Part shown: piece after piece, positions 51,519 through 63,864 of the stretch
How positions within the stretch are numbered: the stretch's first letter is position 1
Layout: every line of letters starts with the position of its first letter
From: an uncultured Rhodopila sp.
Lineage (GTDB): Bacteria; Pseudomonadota; Alphaproteobacteria; Acetobacterales; Acetobacteraceae
DNA: 64,000 nt
NCBI GenBank assembly: GCA_903851415.1
Contig: CAINOE010000213.1
Location: 41,419-105,418, forward strand
Direction of reading: 5' to 3'
The notes under the pieces: model-generated
Databases searched by the model: none
What the model saw: only the letters and a program-made list of their open reading frames with translations
Told to the model about the DNA's origin: nothing
Program-made: the position numbers and the translations under genes

Positions 51519-52526
51519 TCACCCGCCCGAGGACGACAGCCACGGGTCGGTTTCCCACAGCCTGGCCAGCGCCGCCTGTTCCGTGTCCATCTGGGCGCGC
51601 CAGGCGGCGGCATCGGCCCAGGCGGCGTAGTAGCCGCTGTTCTCGGCCTCGCGGGAGAACGCCTCGTCCTCGGCCACGGCACGGACCGCATCCGCCAGCG
51701 TGGCAACGATATCCTCCGGCGTGTCGGCGGGAACGGCGATGCCGCGGCGGATGAACGCAGCCAGCGGAATTCCGGCCTCATCCAGAATCGGGGCGTCCGG
51801 CAGCAGCCCGAACCGGCGTTTGGCGGCGATGCCGATGGCGGTCAGATTGCCGTCGCGCACATCGCCGATGACGGCGGACAATCCCAGCGCCGCGGCGGAG
51901 ACGTTGCCGGCAAGAACCGCCTGCCGCGCCGCGGCGGAGGAGGGAAACGTCACGATGCTCAGCCGCGTCTGCGCCAGCACCTGCAGCTGCAGCGCCGCCA
52001 GATGCGGCGGGCTGCCGGCCGGGGGCGTGCCGAGCGGGACCGCATCCGCGTCATCGCCGGCCCTGCGGATGATGTCCTGCACCGAGTTCGCCGGATCGCT
52101 CGCCGGCGACAGGAACGCTATCGGCTCGCGTTCCACCTGGCCGACAATCCGGATGCGCCGGATCAGGCCGGGATCGTCGCGGTCGATCATGCGCGCAGCC
52201 AGCGTCGGCGACACGACCCAGCCGATGGTGGCGCCACTGGGGAAAGCATCGGCCAGCGCGGTGAGCATCGTCCGCCCGGATTCCCCCGGCTGGCAGCGCA
52301 CAATGACCTCCACGCCGCCGGGCATGGGCGCGCCCAGGCGCGGGCCGAGGAAACCGGCGAACACGCGAGCCAACGCCGCCGTCTCCGACCCCTCCGTTCC
52401 GCCCACGAGCATGGTGATGGACCGCCGCAGGCGGACGGGCGGCAGCTCGGTTTGCGCCTGCGCAACACCCGGCAGCGCCGCCCGGGCCGCCAAACCGGCG
52501 AGCAGGATGCGGCGGCTGGCGATCAC
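51519..52526 (-). CDS. Bug/TctC-like extracytoplasmic solute-binding protein
   Basis: Export signal VIASRRILLAGLAARAALPGVAQA; PPAGSPPHLAALQLQVLA, AAALGLSAVIGDVRDGNLTAIGIAAKRRFGLLPDAPILDEAGIP. Confidence 0.7.
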   Translation of the reverse strand: MIASRRILLAGLAARAALPGVAQAQTELPPVRLRRSITMLVGGTEGSETAALARVFAGFLGPRLGAPMPGGVEVIVRCQPGESGRTMLTALADAFPSGATIGWVVSPTLAARMIDRDDPGLIRRIRIVGQVEREPIAFLSPASDPANSVQDIIRRAGDDADAVPLGTPPAGSPPHLAALQLQVLAQTRLSIVTFPSSAAARQAVLAGNVSAAALGLSAVIGDVRDGNLTAIGIAAKRRFGLLPDAPILDEAGIPLAAFIRRGIAVPADTPEDIVATLADAVRAVAEDEAFSREAENSGYYAAWADAAAWRAQMDTEQAALARLWETDPWLSSSGG

Positions 52527-53515
52527 GTCCGTGGAGCCGTGGTCGCTTTGGCGGGCGGACCTTTGGCGGGCGGGGCCTTGGCGGGCGCCGGGGCGGCGGC
52601 ATCGCGGCGCAGGCGATGCTCGCCCAGGAATAAAAGAATCGGCGCCGCAATGAAGATCGATGAGGACGTGCCGATGGCAATGCCGAACAGCATGACCCAG
52701 GCGAAGCCCGAGATCGACTCGCCGCCGAACAGCGCCAGCGGCAGGCTGGCCAGGAACACCGTCATCGACGTCCCCAGGGTCCGGTTCAGGGTTTCGTTGA
52801 TCGACAGGTCGATCAGCTCGCGCAAAGGCATCGACTTGTACTTGCGCAGGTTCTCGCGCACCCGGTCGTAGACGACCACCTTGTCGTTGGTCGAATAGCC
52901 GAGGATCGTCAGAATCGCCGCCACCATGACCAGATCGAACTCGATCCGGGTCAGCACCAGGAAGCCGATGGCCTTGGTGATGTCCAGGATCAGCGTCACG
53001 ACCGCGCCGACGGCGAACTGCCATTCGAAGCGGAACCAGATATAGACCAGGATCATCAGCAGGCTGATCAAAAGCGCCAGCAGGCCGTTGCGGAACAGCT
53101 CCGCCGACACGCTGGCGCCGACGGCGTCGGTGCGCTGAACCTTCACCCCCGGAACGCCCTGCTCCAGCGCGGCGCGGACCTGGGCCACGGCCGCCTGGGT
53201 GGCGGCCTCCGTCGGCTGGGCGCCGAGCCGGATCAGCACGTCGGACGCATCGCCGAATCGCTGCAGGCCCTGGTCGGGGACATGCGCATCGGCCAGCGCG
53301 GCATGGATTTGCGCAAAATCGGCGGGCCCGTCGGTGCGCACCTGCATCACCACGCCGCCGGAGAAGTCGATCCCCAGGTTCAGCCCGGGATAAAAAAAGC
53401 CGATGACCGACGCCGTGGAGAGGATCGCCGAGACGATCAGGCCCATGTAGCGGCCCCGCATGAACGGGATGCGGGTCTTGTCGGGAACCAGTCGGAGCAG
53501 GGGCTTGATGAACAT
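52523..53515 (-). CDS. secF: Protein translocase subunit SecF
   Basis: LNLGIDFSGGVVMQV; YDRVRENLRKYKSMPLRELIDLSINETLNRTLGTSMT. Confidence 0.96.
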   Translation of the reverse strand: MFIKPLLRLVPDKTRIPFMRGRYMGLIVSAILSTASVIGFFYPGLNLGIDFSGGVVMQVRTDGPADFAQIHAALADAHVPDQGLQRFGDASDVLIRLGAQPTEAATQAAVAQVRAALEQGVPGVKVQRTDAVGASVSAELFRNGLLALLISLLMILVYIWFRFEWQFAVGAVVTLILDITKAIGFLVLTRIEFDLVMVAAILTILGYSTNDKVVVYDRVRENLRKYKSMPLRELIDLSINETLNRTLGTSMTVFLASLPLALFGGESISGFAWVMLFGIAIGTSSSIFIAAPILLFLGEHRLRRDAAAPAPAKAPPAKGPPAKATTAPRT

Positions 53516-53523
53516 CGGTTACC

Positions 53524-55101
53524 TCAGACCGGCAGCAGCTTCGGCCGCGTCGCCACATACCAGCGCGACACCAGAAGCCGGGTCAGCATCCAGGCGGTGA
53601 ACAGGGACGTGGCGATGCCAACGGTGATGGTCACGGCGAAGCCGCGCACCGGGCCGGAGCCGAAAACGAACAACATCACGTGGGCCAGGAAGGCCGTGGC
53701 ATTGCTGTCGAAAATGGTGCTGTAGGCGCGGCTGAAGCCGTGCTCCAGCGCCTGCAGCGGCGGGCGGCCGAGCTTCTGCTCCTCGCGGATGCGCTCGTTG
53801 ATCAGCACGTTGGCGTCCACCGCCATGCCGAGGGTCAGCAGAATTCCCGCCATGCCCGGCAGGGTCAGCGTCGCCTGCAGCAGCGACATGATGCCCAGCA
53901 CAAGGAACAGGTTGACCACCAGCGCCAGGTTCGCGAACCAGCCGAACAGGCCGTAGAAAATCCCCATGAAGGCGATGACGAAGACAAAGCCGGCGGTCAG
54001 CGAGATCGCCCCGGCCCGGATGCTCGCGGCGCCGAGTTCCGGGCCGACGCTGCGCTGCTCCACCACGGTCAGCGGCGCCGGCAGGGCGCCGGCGCGCAGC
54101 AGGACCGCCAGGTCGTTGGCGGAATCAGGCGTGAACGACCCGCTGATCTGGCCGCGCCCGCCGGTGATCGCCTCGCGGATCACCGGAGCGGAAATCACCT
54201 TGTCGTCCAGCACGATGGCGAAGCGGTGGTTGACATTGGCGCGGCTGACATCGCCGAAACGCCGGGCGCCGACGGAGTTGAAGGTGAAGTTCACCACCCA
54301 GTCCCCCGTCTCCGGACTCGTCCCCGCCCGCGCATCCGTCAGATCGGCCCCGTCCACGTCGATGCGCTTGCGCACGGCGATTTTTTCGCCGGGGCGGTCC
54401 TGCAGAACCAGGTAGTCGTCGCCGGGCGGCGGCGCACCGCCGCCGTTCGGGTTGGCGGTCTCATCGACCAGCCGGAACGTCATGTGCGCGGTCTTGCCGA
54501 TGAGCTGCTTGATCCGGTCGGGGTCGCCGACGCCCGGAAGCTGCACGACGATGCGGCTTTCGCCCTGGCGGGTGATCTGCGGGTCCACCACGCCGGTTTC
54601 GTCGATGCGGCGGCGGATGATCTCGATCGACTGCTCCACCGCGCCGCTGGCCCGCCGGCTGAGCGCCACCGGCGACAACGTCAGCGTGATCGTGCCGTCC
54701 GGGTTGGAGCCGATGGACATGTCGGGCTGGCCCGTGCTGCCGTCCTGGCTGATCAGCGGGCGCAAGGCGGCCACGGCGTCATCGGTCTTCGCCGGATCGC
54801 GCAGGCGCAGCACGATGCGGTTCTGGTCCGGCTGGGCGTCCAGCGACTGGTAGAAGATCTGGCCGGTGCGCAGCGCCTGGCGGACGCCGTCCATCAGGCT
54901 GTCGAGGCGTTCCTTGATCACCGCCTTCATATCGACCTCGAGCAGCAGGTAGCTGCCGCCGCGCAGATCGAGGCCGAGATGCACCGTGCGCCACGGCACC
55001 CAGGAGGCCGGGGCGGGGAACAGATTCGGCACGCCGAGCAACACCCCCAGCAGGCAGACGGCCAGGATGATGGTCGTCTTCATGCGACTGAAATACATCA
55101 T
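53524..55101 (-). CDS. secD: Protein translocase subunit SecD
   Basis: VHLGLDLRGGSYLLLEVD; GMAVDANVLINERIREE. Confidence 0.96.
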   Translation of the reverse strand: MMYFSRMKTTIILAVCLLGVLLGVPNLFPAPASWVPWRTVHLGLDLRGGSYLLLEVDMKAVIKERLDSLMDGVRQALRTGQIFYQSLDAQPDQNRIVLRLRDPAKTDDAVAALRPLISQDGSTGQPDMSIGSNPDGTITLTLSPVALSRRASGAVEQSIEIIRRRIDETGVVDPQITRQGESRIVVQLPGVGDPDRIKQLIGKTAHMTFRLVDETANPNGGGAPPPGDDYLVLQDRPGEKIAVRKRIDVDGADLTDARAGTSPETGDWVVNFTFNSVGARRFGDVSRANVNHRFAIVLDDKVISAPVIREAITGGRGQISGSFTPDSANDLAVLLRAGALPAPLTVVEQRSVGPELGAASIRAGAISLTAGFVFVIAFMGIFYGLFGWFANLALVVNLFLVLGIMSLLQATLTLPGMAGILLTLGMAVDANVLINERIREEQKLGRPPLQALEHGFSRAYSTIFDSNATAFLAHVMLFVFGSGPVRGFAVTITVGIATSLFTAWMLTRLLVSRWYVATRPKLLPV

Positions 55102-55567
55102 GGTCTTGCGCGCAGACTCCCGGGTAGGCCGGCCGATCGGCCAGCGACGGTGCTATGCGCCGGGGATTGCGGCATTGTCCAGTGCCGGAGGGATGAGACG
55201 GGCGGCCCGGAGATAGATTGGGACACGATGCTCCGGCGCGCGCTTGCTTTGAAGCGATGGTATTGACGGCGCCGGCCTGCATAGTGCGGCTTGCCACGGG
55301 CTGGTGCGTCGGATCGATGGGTCTCCACCGAACCGAGCGAGCGGGAAGGCGAAATGAACCGGCCGGTCCGTCACGTCACCCGATGTCCGGATGGATGACG
55401 CCTGACCGGATTGCGGCGCCTGACCGCAGCCCACCACGGATGACATCCATGTTTTCGAGTCTTCGCACTTCTTATCACATTATCACGCCTGCCCGGATCG
55501 GGCGCTGGACGGCGTGAGACGGACGACTACGTAGCAAGCAGGAGCGTAGCCGATCTGCAGAATTAAA

Positions 55568-55909
55568 GTGGCGCCGTACAGGTGGGTTGGCCGCCTGACC
55601 TCAACAGAAGGAGCTGACGACTTGGAGAATCTGGTGAAAGCCGCCAAGGAGCTAAGGATAGTCACCGAGATCGGCCTGTTGTTCAAGGGCAACCTGGTCG
55701 GGGATAGCCCGTTCGCCTTTGCCGGGTATGCCATCATCGGCGTTTTCACTCTCCTTTTGGTCTTCCTGTACCTGACCACAGACATGCCCTTCAGGACGTT
55801 CATCATCGGACCTGCCGTCATGGTTGCCTGCTGGTTCCTGACCAGCTTCGCGCACTCGCCGGCCGTCTACAGGATCGTCGACAAGGTCATAGGCACGAAC
55901 AGGGATTGA
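55568..55909 (+). CDS. Small hypothetical membrane protein
   Basis: Two hydrophobic segments; 3-prime end overlaps the convergent hicAB ORF; start uncertain. Confidence 0.45.
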   Translation: MAPYRWVGRLTSTEGADDLENLVKAAKELRIVTEIGLLFKGNLVGDSPFAFAGYAIIGVFTLLLVFLYLTTDMPFRTFIIGPAVMVACWFLTSFAHSPAVYRIVDKVIGTNRD

Positions 55910-56616
55910 CCACCGATGTCTCCGGCGGCGAAAGGGCGAATGCCGCCCGGTCCAGCGCGGAAAGCTGCTGGTGGCCCGCCCATCCCGTCAGTCGCCGGGC
56001 GCCCGGGAAACGTGACGTGACGGGCGATGTAGCCGGAACGGCTCTCGCCCGCCGCCCGCGCCAGGGCATCGAGACGCAAAATCACCCGCCGCGGCAAGGT
56101 GATGTTGACCCGTTCGACGGTATCGTCAAACAGCCCCGTATCCACGGTGATCAAACCGAAGATCCAGCCGGCGTAATCGGGATTGTTCTTGATCGCCTCC
56201 ACGCTGGACGGCGGTGGGACCGGGCCGCCGGCATCCAGCGTCGCGTCGATCCACGCCGCCGCCGACTCTTCGGCGCCCGGCAATGCCGCATCCAGGGTGT
56301 CGCCAGCGGAGAAACAACCCGGCAGGTCGGGTACTGCCACGCCGTAGCAGGCGGTGTCCGTGGCGGGTTCGATGGCGACCGGGTAACGCATGCCCATCTC
56401 CTGCTTCGTGTCCGGAGTTTCGCGGACCCCTGCTGCCGCTTTGCGAATTTGCGCCACGATGCCTGGTCCGAGGTCCATTTTCGGCTGCGGCACTGAAATA
56501 TGCCCCGGTCGGGCCGGATGCTTGAAAACATGATGCGAACCGCGGACACGATCCAATACCCGACCATCGGCTTCGATTTCGCGAATGATGTCTCGGCTCT
56601 TCACGATGTGGGTCAT
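55867..56616 (-). CDS. HicA-HicB in one continuous ORF (toxin-antitoxin fusion)
   Basis: HicA part VKSRDIIREIEADGRVLDRVRGSHHVFKHPARPGHISVPQPKMDLGPGIVAQIRKAAAG; linker VRETPDTKQEMG; HicB part MRYPVAIEPATDTACYGVAVPDLPGCFSAGDTLDAAL...; no stop between. Confidence 0.85.
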   Translation of the reverse strand: MTHIVKSRDIIREIEADGRVLDRVRGSHHVFKHPARPGHISVPQPKMDLGPGIVAQIRKAAAGVRETPDTKQEMGMRYPVAIEPATDTACYGVAVPDLPGCFSAGDTLDAALPGAEESAAAWIDATLDAGGPVPPPSSVEAIKNNPDYAGWIFGLITVDTGLFDDTVERVNITLPRRVILRLDALARAAGESRSGYIARHVTFPGRPATDGMGGPPAAFRAGPGGIRPFAAGDIGGQSLFVPMTLSTIL

Positions 56617-56695
56617 ACACACGCGGTGCGTTTGGTCAAGGATATCAGCGTCAGCGACAAATCGGACGGCGGCTCAAATACGTCCCGAGGCCGCG

Positions 56696-57856
56696 CTACC
56701 GCCACCCCCGCAACCGCTCCGCCGCCTCGCGCATATCCGCCTCCGGCCCGCAATAGCTGAACCGCACGAACCTTGTGCCGCGCGTGCGGTCGAAATCCAC
56801 CCCCGGACTTGCCGCCACCCCCGCCTCCTGCAGCATCCGCGCGCAGAACCCGGCGCTGTCGCTCGACCGGTCGCTGATATCGGCGAACAGGTAGAACGCC
56901 CCCTCGGCCGGAGACAGCCGCGCGAACCCGGCCCCCGGCAGCGCCACCAGCAGATGGTCCCGCGAGCGCCGGTACCGCGCGATATTCGCCTGCAGCTCCG
57001 CCTCGCAGCCGAACGCCGCCTCGGCCGCCACCTGAGAAATGTACGGCGCGCTGATGAACAGGTTCTGCGCCAGGCGCTCCACCGGCCGCAGCAAATCATC
57101 CGGCAGCACCAGCCAGCCGATGCGCCAGCCGGTCATCGAGAAATACTTGGAAAAACTGTTGACGACTATGGCGCTGCCGCTGAACTCCGCCGCCGAGGCG
57201 ATCGGGCTGTCGTAGTTCAGCCCGTGATAGATCTCGTCGCTGATCAGCCGCACGCCGTTGCGGTCGCACCATACCGCGATGGCGGCGAGTTCGTCCCGGT
57301 GCAGCATCGTCCCCGCCGGGTTGCACGGGCTGGCGACGATCACCCCGTCCGGCGGCGGGTCCAGCGCCTCCAGCATCGCCACGCTCGGCTGGAACCGCGT
57401 CTCCGGCCCGGCTTCCAGGATCACCGGCACCATGCCCAAAGCCGTCAGGATGTTCACGTAGGGCGGATAGAACGGCGCCGCCATGGCGATGCGGTCGCCG
57501 CGGTCGAACGCCGCCAGGAACGCCAGCGGAAACGCCCCGGACGCCCCGACGGTCACCGCGATCCGGCCGATGGGCAGGTCCAGCCCGTACCAGGCCCGCG
57601 CATGCGCGGCGATCCGCTCACGCAGGGAGCGCAGGCCGAACGCCTCGGTATACCCCAGCGGATGCCCCGACCGCAGCGCCGCCTGAGCGGCCTCCACCGC
57701 GCCGGCCGGTGCGCCGGTGCCGGGCTGGCCGACCTCCATGCGGATGACGTGCGGGGCGCCGGGGGGCAGGGCGGATTGGCGGGCGTTTGCCGCGGCGATG
57801 ACGTCCATCACCATGAACGGCGGCGCCAGCGCGCCCTTGCCGATTTTCAGCGCCAT
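56696..57856 (-). CDS. Class I/II pyridoxal-phosphate aminotransferase
   Basis: VASPCNPAGTMLHRDEL; DEIYHGLNY; NSFSKYFSMTGWRIGWLV. Confidence 0.93.
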   Translation of the reverse strand: MALKIGKGALAPPFMVMDVIAAANARQSALPPGAPHVIRMEVGQPGTGAPAGAVEAAQAALRSGHPLGYTEAFGLRSLRERIAAHARAWYGLDLPIGRIAVTVGASGAFPLAFLAAFDRGDRIAMAAPFYPPYVNILTALGMVPVILEAGPETRFQPSVAMLEALDPPPDGVIVASPCNPAGTMLHRDELAAIAVWCDRNGVRLISDEIYHGLNYDSPIASAAEFSGSAIVVNSFSKYFSMTGWRIGWLVLPDDLLRPVERLAQNLFISAPYISQVAAEAAFGCEAELQANIARYRRSRDHLLVALPGAGFARLSPAEGAFYLFADISDRSSDSAGFCARMLQEAGVAASPGVDFDRTRGTRFVRFSYCGPEADMREAAERLRGWR

Positions 57857-57860
57857 CGGG

Positions 57861-58175
57861 TCAGTCCTGCCAGACGATGCGTGTGGCCATGATCCTGGTC
57901 TTATCACCCTGCTCCAGCCCGTCCACGGTCACCACGCAGGGAGGTGCCACCCCGGTGCATTTGCGCAGCCGTTTGGTGTCATCCTCCGGCAGGCCCGAGG
58001 CGATCACGCGAAACCGTTGCGCCGGCCGCGGGCCGACGCCGAGTTCGCAGAACGACGCGTTGCAGATGATGCGGCCGGGGCCGACGGAGGCCGGGGCGGC
58101 GCGCTGGGCCTGCGCCATCGGGACCAGCGCCGCCAGTATCGGCACAGGCGCCAGCCAAAGGGCCGACAGCTTCAT
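57861..58175 (-). CDS. Hypothetical secreted protein
   Basis: Signal peptide and two Cys pairs; no family recognised. Confidence 0.5.
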   Translation of the reverse strand: MKLSALWLAPVPILAALVPMAQAQRAAPASVGPGRIICNASFCELGVGPRPAQRFRVIASGLPEDDTKRLRKCTGVAPPCVVTVDGLEQGDKTRIMATRIVWQD

Positions 58176-58217
58176 GGAACACCCCCCGCGTCTGTTTCCA
58201 GCCCGCCTGAGATGGGT

Positions 58218-59711
58218 CTAGTTCGCCCCCAAAGCCAGCCCGTATTCGCGCGGATCGTTGGCCCAGTTGCACAGGCTGCTCTCGCCCGGCAAATAGCGCG
58301 CGCAGGCGATCACGTTGGCCCGCCCGGGTTCCGGCACCGGAACCGGCATCGGCTGGTTGGAGCGCAGCGCGTTGATCAGCCCCGCCGCGACCGCCAGCGC
58401 CGCGCCGGACTGGCCGGATCCGCCCGCCTCGGCGCGGAACGCCACGATGTTGGCGTTCCACGCCAGCCCGGCCGCCAGCAGCGGCGGCGGCACGGAATCC
58501 GGCGAGGCCGCGGCCAGAAAGCCCAGCCCCGGCAGGATGCGCCCGGTGCCGAACAGGTTGTTCATCGTCAGGGCGCAGACGACCGCGTTGCCGTTGCGGT
58601 CGAGGGTGGCGAAGCTGGTGGAGGCGGGGAACACCGTCGAATCGGGGGGCGGCAGATCGCGCGCCGCCAGCACCGCTTCCGGCGTGAGTCCGCCGGCGCG
58701 GTAGCGCTCCGCCACCGCCAGCGACCGCGCCCCGGCCGCCGCCAGGTCGTTCGGGTTGGCGGCCAGCACGGCGAATGCGGCGTCGGCCGCCAGACCGCCA
58801 TCGGCCGGCGGCGGCAGGAAGACGACCTTGTCGGAGCGATAGGATGCGATCAGCGGCGCCGCCAGCCTCGGCAGCGCCCCGCGCAAATCGGCCAGGCCCA
58901 AAGGGCCGCCAGCCAGCGCGGAGGAGGTCTCGATCCGGCGGGCCAGGGAGCCCTGGTAGAAGTCGCCGACGCCGGCGACGCGGATTTGCGCCAGGGTCGC
59001 GCCGAGGTCCGGCTGGCGCAGGATCTGCCCCTCCTGCAGCGGAACCCCGTTCAGGCTGAACACCCCCCGCGCCCCGGGATCGGCCAGCAGCGGACCGGAT
59101 ACCAGGGTCAGGTCCTTCACCAGCGCCCGAGAGGCCGGCGTGCCGAACCGCGCCAATTGCTCGGCCGAGGACACCAGCGACTCGAACGGCCGCACGCCAT
59201 AGCGGGCATGCAGCAGGTACAGCCCGCGCGCCAGCATCGGCACCGCAGCGGGACGATCCGCGTTGCTGCCGCGCTGAGCCGGGGCCAGCGGGGTGAACAT
59301 GATCGCCTCGGGCACGCCGCCGGAGGGTCCCTTGGTGTTGGTGGACAGCGCCAGGCAGGCGCCGCCGCCGCCCAGGCCGGCGCGCGAGGGCAGGGTCACC
59401 GCCAGAGTCAGGCCGACGGCCACCGCCGCGTCGCCCGCGCTGCCGCCGGAGGACAGGACTTCCCGCCCCGCCAGCACGGCGCGCGGCTCGTCCGCCGCCA
59501 CGCCGCCCAGGAAGCCGGTGACGTAGCCCGGCTGGCCGGCGGGCGGGCCGCCGGTGCCCAGCACCTTGTCGGTCACGCTGGTGACGGTGGAGCAGCCCGG
59601 CAGGAAGGCCAGCAAGGCAAAGGCGGCGCGCGCGCGCGGCATCCGGTGGCGGAACCGCCGCGTGGAGGCTTGCGGGGAACGGGTCTGGTAGCCGCAACGC
59701 ATTGAGTTCAT
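58218..59711 (-). CDS. Gamma-glutamyltransferase-like lipoprotein
   Basis: Lipobox-like LAFLPGCS; AVLAGREVLSSGGSAGDAAVAVGLTLAV; TSFATLDRNGNAVVCALTMNNLFGTGRILP. Confidence 0.75.
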   Translation of the reverse strand: MNSMRCGYQTRSPQASTRRFRHRMPRARAAFALLAFLPGCSTVTSVTDKVLGTGGPPAGQPGYVTGFLGGVAADEPRAVLAGREVLSSGGSAGDAAVAVGLTLAVTLPSRAGLGGGGACLALSTNTKGPSGGVPEAIMFTPLAPAQRGSNADRPAAVPMLARGLYLLHARYGVRPFESLVSSAEQLARFGTPASRALVKDLTLVSGPLLADPGARGVFSLNGVPLQEGQILRQPDLGATLAQIRVAGVGDFYQGSLARRIETSSALAGGPLGLADLRGALPRLAAPLIASYRSDKVVFLPPPADGGLAADAAFAVLAANPNDLAAAGARSLAVAERYRAGGLTPEAVLAARDLPPPDSTVFPASTSFATLDRNGNAVVCALTMNNLFGTGRILPGLGFLAAASPDSVPPPLLAAGLAWNANIVAFRAEAGGSGQSGAALAVAAGLINALRSNQPMPVPVPEPGRANVIACARYLPGESSLCNWANDPREYGLALGAN

Positions 59712-59885
59712 CCTGCCGGTCTCGCCAATCCGAAGGGCGCGCCGAATCCAGCGAACACGTCCTGCCGTTGAGGAAGCGTGCCATAAACGGCTTCGGCATC
59801 AGCGGCAACCACGCCTGTCGGTCCGCCCTGTGCCGGCGCGCGGTATGCCGCTAGAGTGGCGGCGTGACCAAATGAGGGACCATCG

Positions 59886-62116
<2,231 letters not shown>

Positions 62117-62196
62117 CGTGCGGGCTTTGACACCGGTATCGATTCGACCGCGGCTACGCTTGCGTGCCCCTGGCCGGGGTTGGTTCAAGCGGACTT

Positions 62197-63447
62197 TCAC
62201 AAGCGCGGTTCAAGTAGAAACGGGTAGGGCACATAGCGCCGCGCGAGATCGAATGGCAGGACATGTAACCGCATGCTCGACGAAAAGTAGAACGGCGGCA
62301 GAGGCTCCGGGAACGCGTCGGTTCGTGGATAGACCAGAAACATGTCTCCGACACCGCCCAGATAGGTTTGCCCATAGGCGAACATTTGGTAGAAGTCGGA
62401 TTGGCTCAGCTCATACTTCCGGGACCTGTCGTCGCTGAGCAGTTTCCACTTGGCGTCCACGATCCAGCTGTTGTGGCCGATCGTTACGATAATGTCTGGC
62501 TTCAAGCGAAACCAACCGGCGTTTTCGTGCAGGGAGAGATCGCGATCACCGGCCTGAGGTCTTATCCGTATCCAAGTCGGGGCTGCTCTGCGTAAAGATG
62601 CGAGCACGTAATCTTCAAACAATTTCTCCATGGGGAACAGCATACTGAGCCCACGATAAGCGCCTGTAATCGCAAAGGGGGTTTGACGCCATAGGATCAA
62701 TTCGCATAGCGGCTTGATCGCTGCGTAGTCCGCCATTAATCGTTCGGTGCCCCATTGACGGAGGTCGGCGCTGATCTCGCGGCTCTCCGGGATACTGGCA
62801 AACAGGGTCGATAGTTCGCGGGCGAGCCGCCAGCTATCGCTGACCCGCGTCAACCGGAGCACTAAACCGAGAGCTGAGCGGATCAAGCGGTTCTCTGGCC
62901 GATTGAACGAGAAGGTGTCGTGGCGGAACGCGAACAGGTGCGCTCCAGCGGGGCCAGACCGTATCTGCCGCGAGACATCCAGCGCTCCTCGCAGGAACGG
63001 CTCTCGCGCGTCCACTTGGCGGTAGCTCTGGCGAAGTCCCCGCCTGATGAGATCGGAAACTTCCTGGAGAAAGCTGTATGCCAGCCACTCCGGCAGCGGA
63101 AGCTTGAACGCCGAGATGTGCGACACCGACCCGGCCCGCGGCTTCAGCCGAAGCGCCTCCGCCACCATGCGCACGAGGAGGCTGCGCGCTTCCCCGATAT
63201 CTTCCTCGCCGACGGTGTACTTGGGCAGGATCTCAATGCGAGTGCCGCAAGGCGTCTCCAACACGCCGACAAAGTTCAGAACCCGGAGGCTCCGAGGACC
63301 ATCCATGCTCACGAGACCGAGCGATGAGGGGCCTCCCCTGGCGTGCTCGATAAGCCAGTTAAACGCGGACCGCGTGATCGTCGCTTGGTCGAGGGACGTA
63401 GGCACGGCATCGGTGGTCAGCCTTGCGAACTCCCTAACGGTTGGCAT
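62197..63447 (-). CDS. mcrC: McrC-like restriction system component
   Basis: FAFRHDTFSFNRPENRLIRSAL; LSMLFPMEKLFEDYV; LKPDIIVTIGHNSWIVDAKWKLL (PD-(D/E)XK core). Confidence 0.87.
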   Translation of the reverse strand: MPTVREFARLTTDAVPTSLDQATITRSAFNWLIEHARGGPSSLGLVSMDGPRSLRVLNFVGVLETPCGTRIEILPKYTVGEEDIGEARSLLVRMVAEALRLKPRAGSVSHISAFKLPLPEWLAYSFLQEVSDLIRRGLRQSYRQVDAREPFLRGALDVSRQIRSGPAGAHLFAFRHDTFSFNRPENRLIRSALGLVLRLTRVSDSWRLARELSTLFASIPESREISADLRQWGTERLMADYAAIKPLCELILWRQTPFAITGAYRGLSMLFPMEKLFEDYVLASLRRAAPTWIRIRPQAGDRDLSLHENAGWFRLKPDIIVTIGHNSWIVDAKWKLLSDDRSRKYELSQSDFYQMFAYGQTYLGGVGDMFLVYPRTDAFPEPLPPFYFSSSMRLHVLPFDLARRYVPYPFLLEPRL

Positions 63448-63456
63448 GCGCTACGC

Positions 63457-63864
63457 TCAGCCGATGATCGACAGGTAGGCCGAAGGCCGCTCCAGCGCCT
63501 CGACATTGATGCGCCACGCCTTCGAGGTGGGCACCTCGAGATCACAATGGCCGAAGAGTTGCTCGATGTTTTCATCCCGCTCAACCACGAAGCGGTCGGC
63601 AGGCTCTTCCTTGCGATGATCGTTGAGCACAAGCCGGATGCGTTGCCAGTCGTCGAAGAAATATTCCTGGAGCAGCGGAATCACCTGCGTGGTGAAAACT
63701 TGGCGGAGTTGCGCGATGTCGTCGGCGGCGCTTATGCCCAAGAAGTAAGCATGGCCGAGACGGTGGTCCCGATCTAGAAGGGCCTCAATGCGCGCGTTCA
63801 TCGTGTCGAGCAGCTTGGCTATGTCGATGCCCGCAATCTCCACTCCTTCCAAAATGCCGGGTAA
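63457..63864 (-). pseudogene. McrB C-terminal fragment
   Basis: LPGILEGVEIAGIDIAKLLDTMNARIEALLDRDHRLGHAYFLGI...; TAG in frame immediately upstream (63865-63867); no AAA+ Walker motifs visible. Confidence 0.7.
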
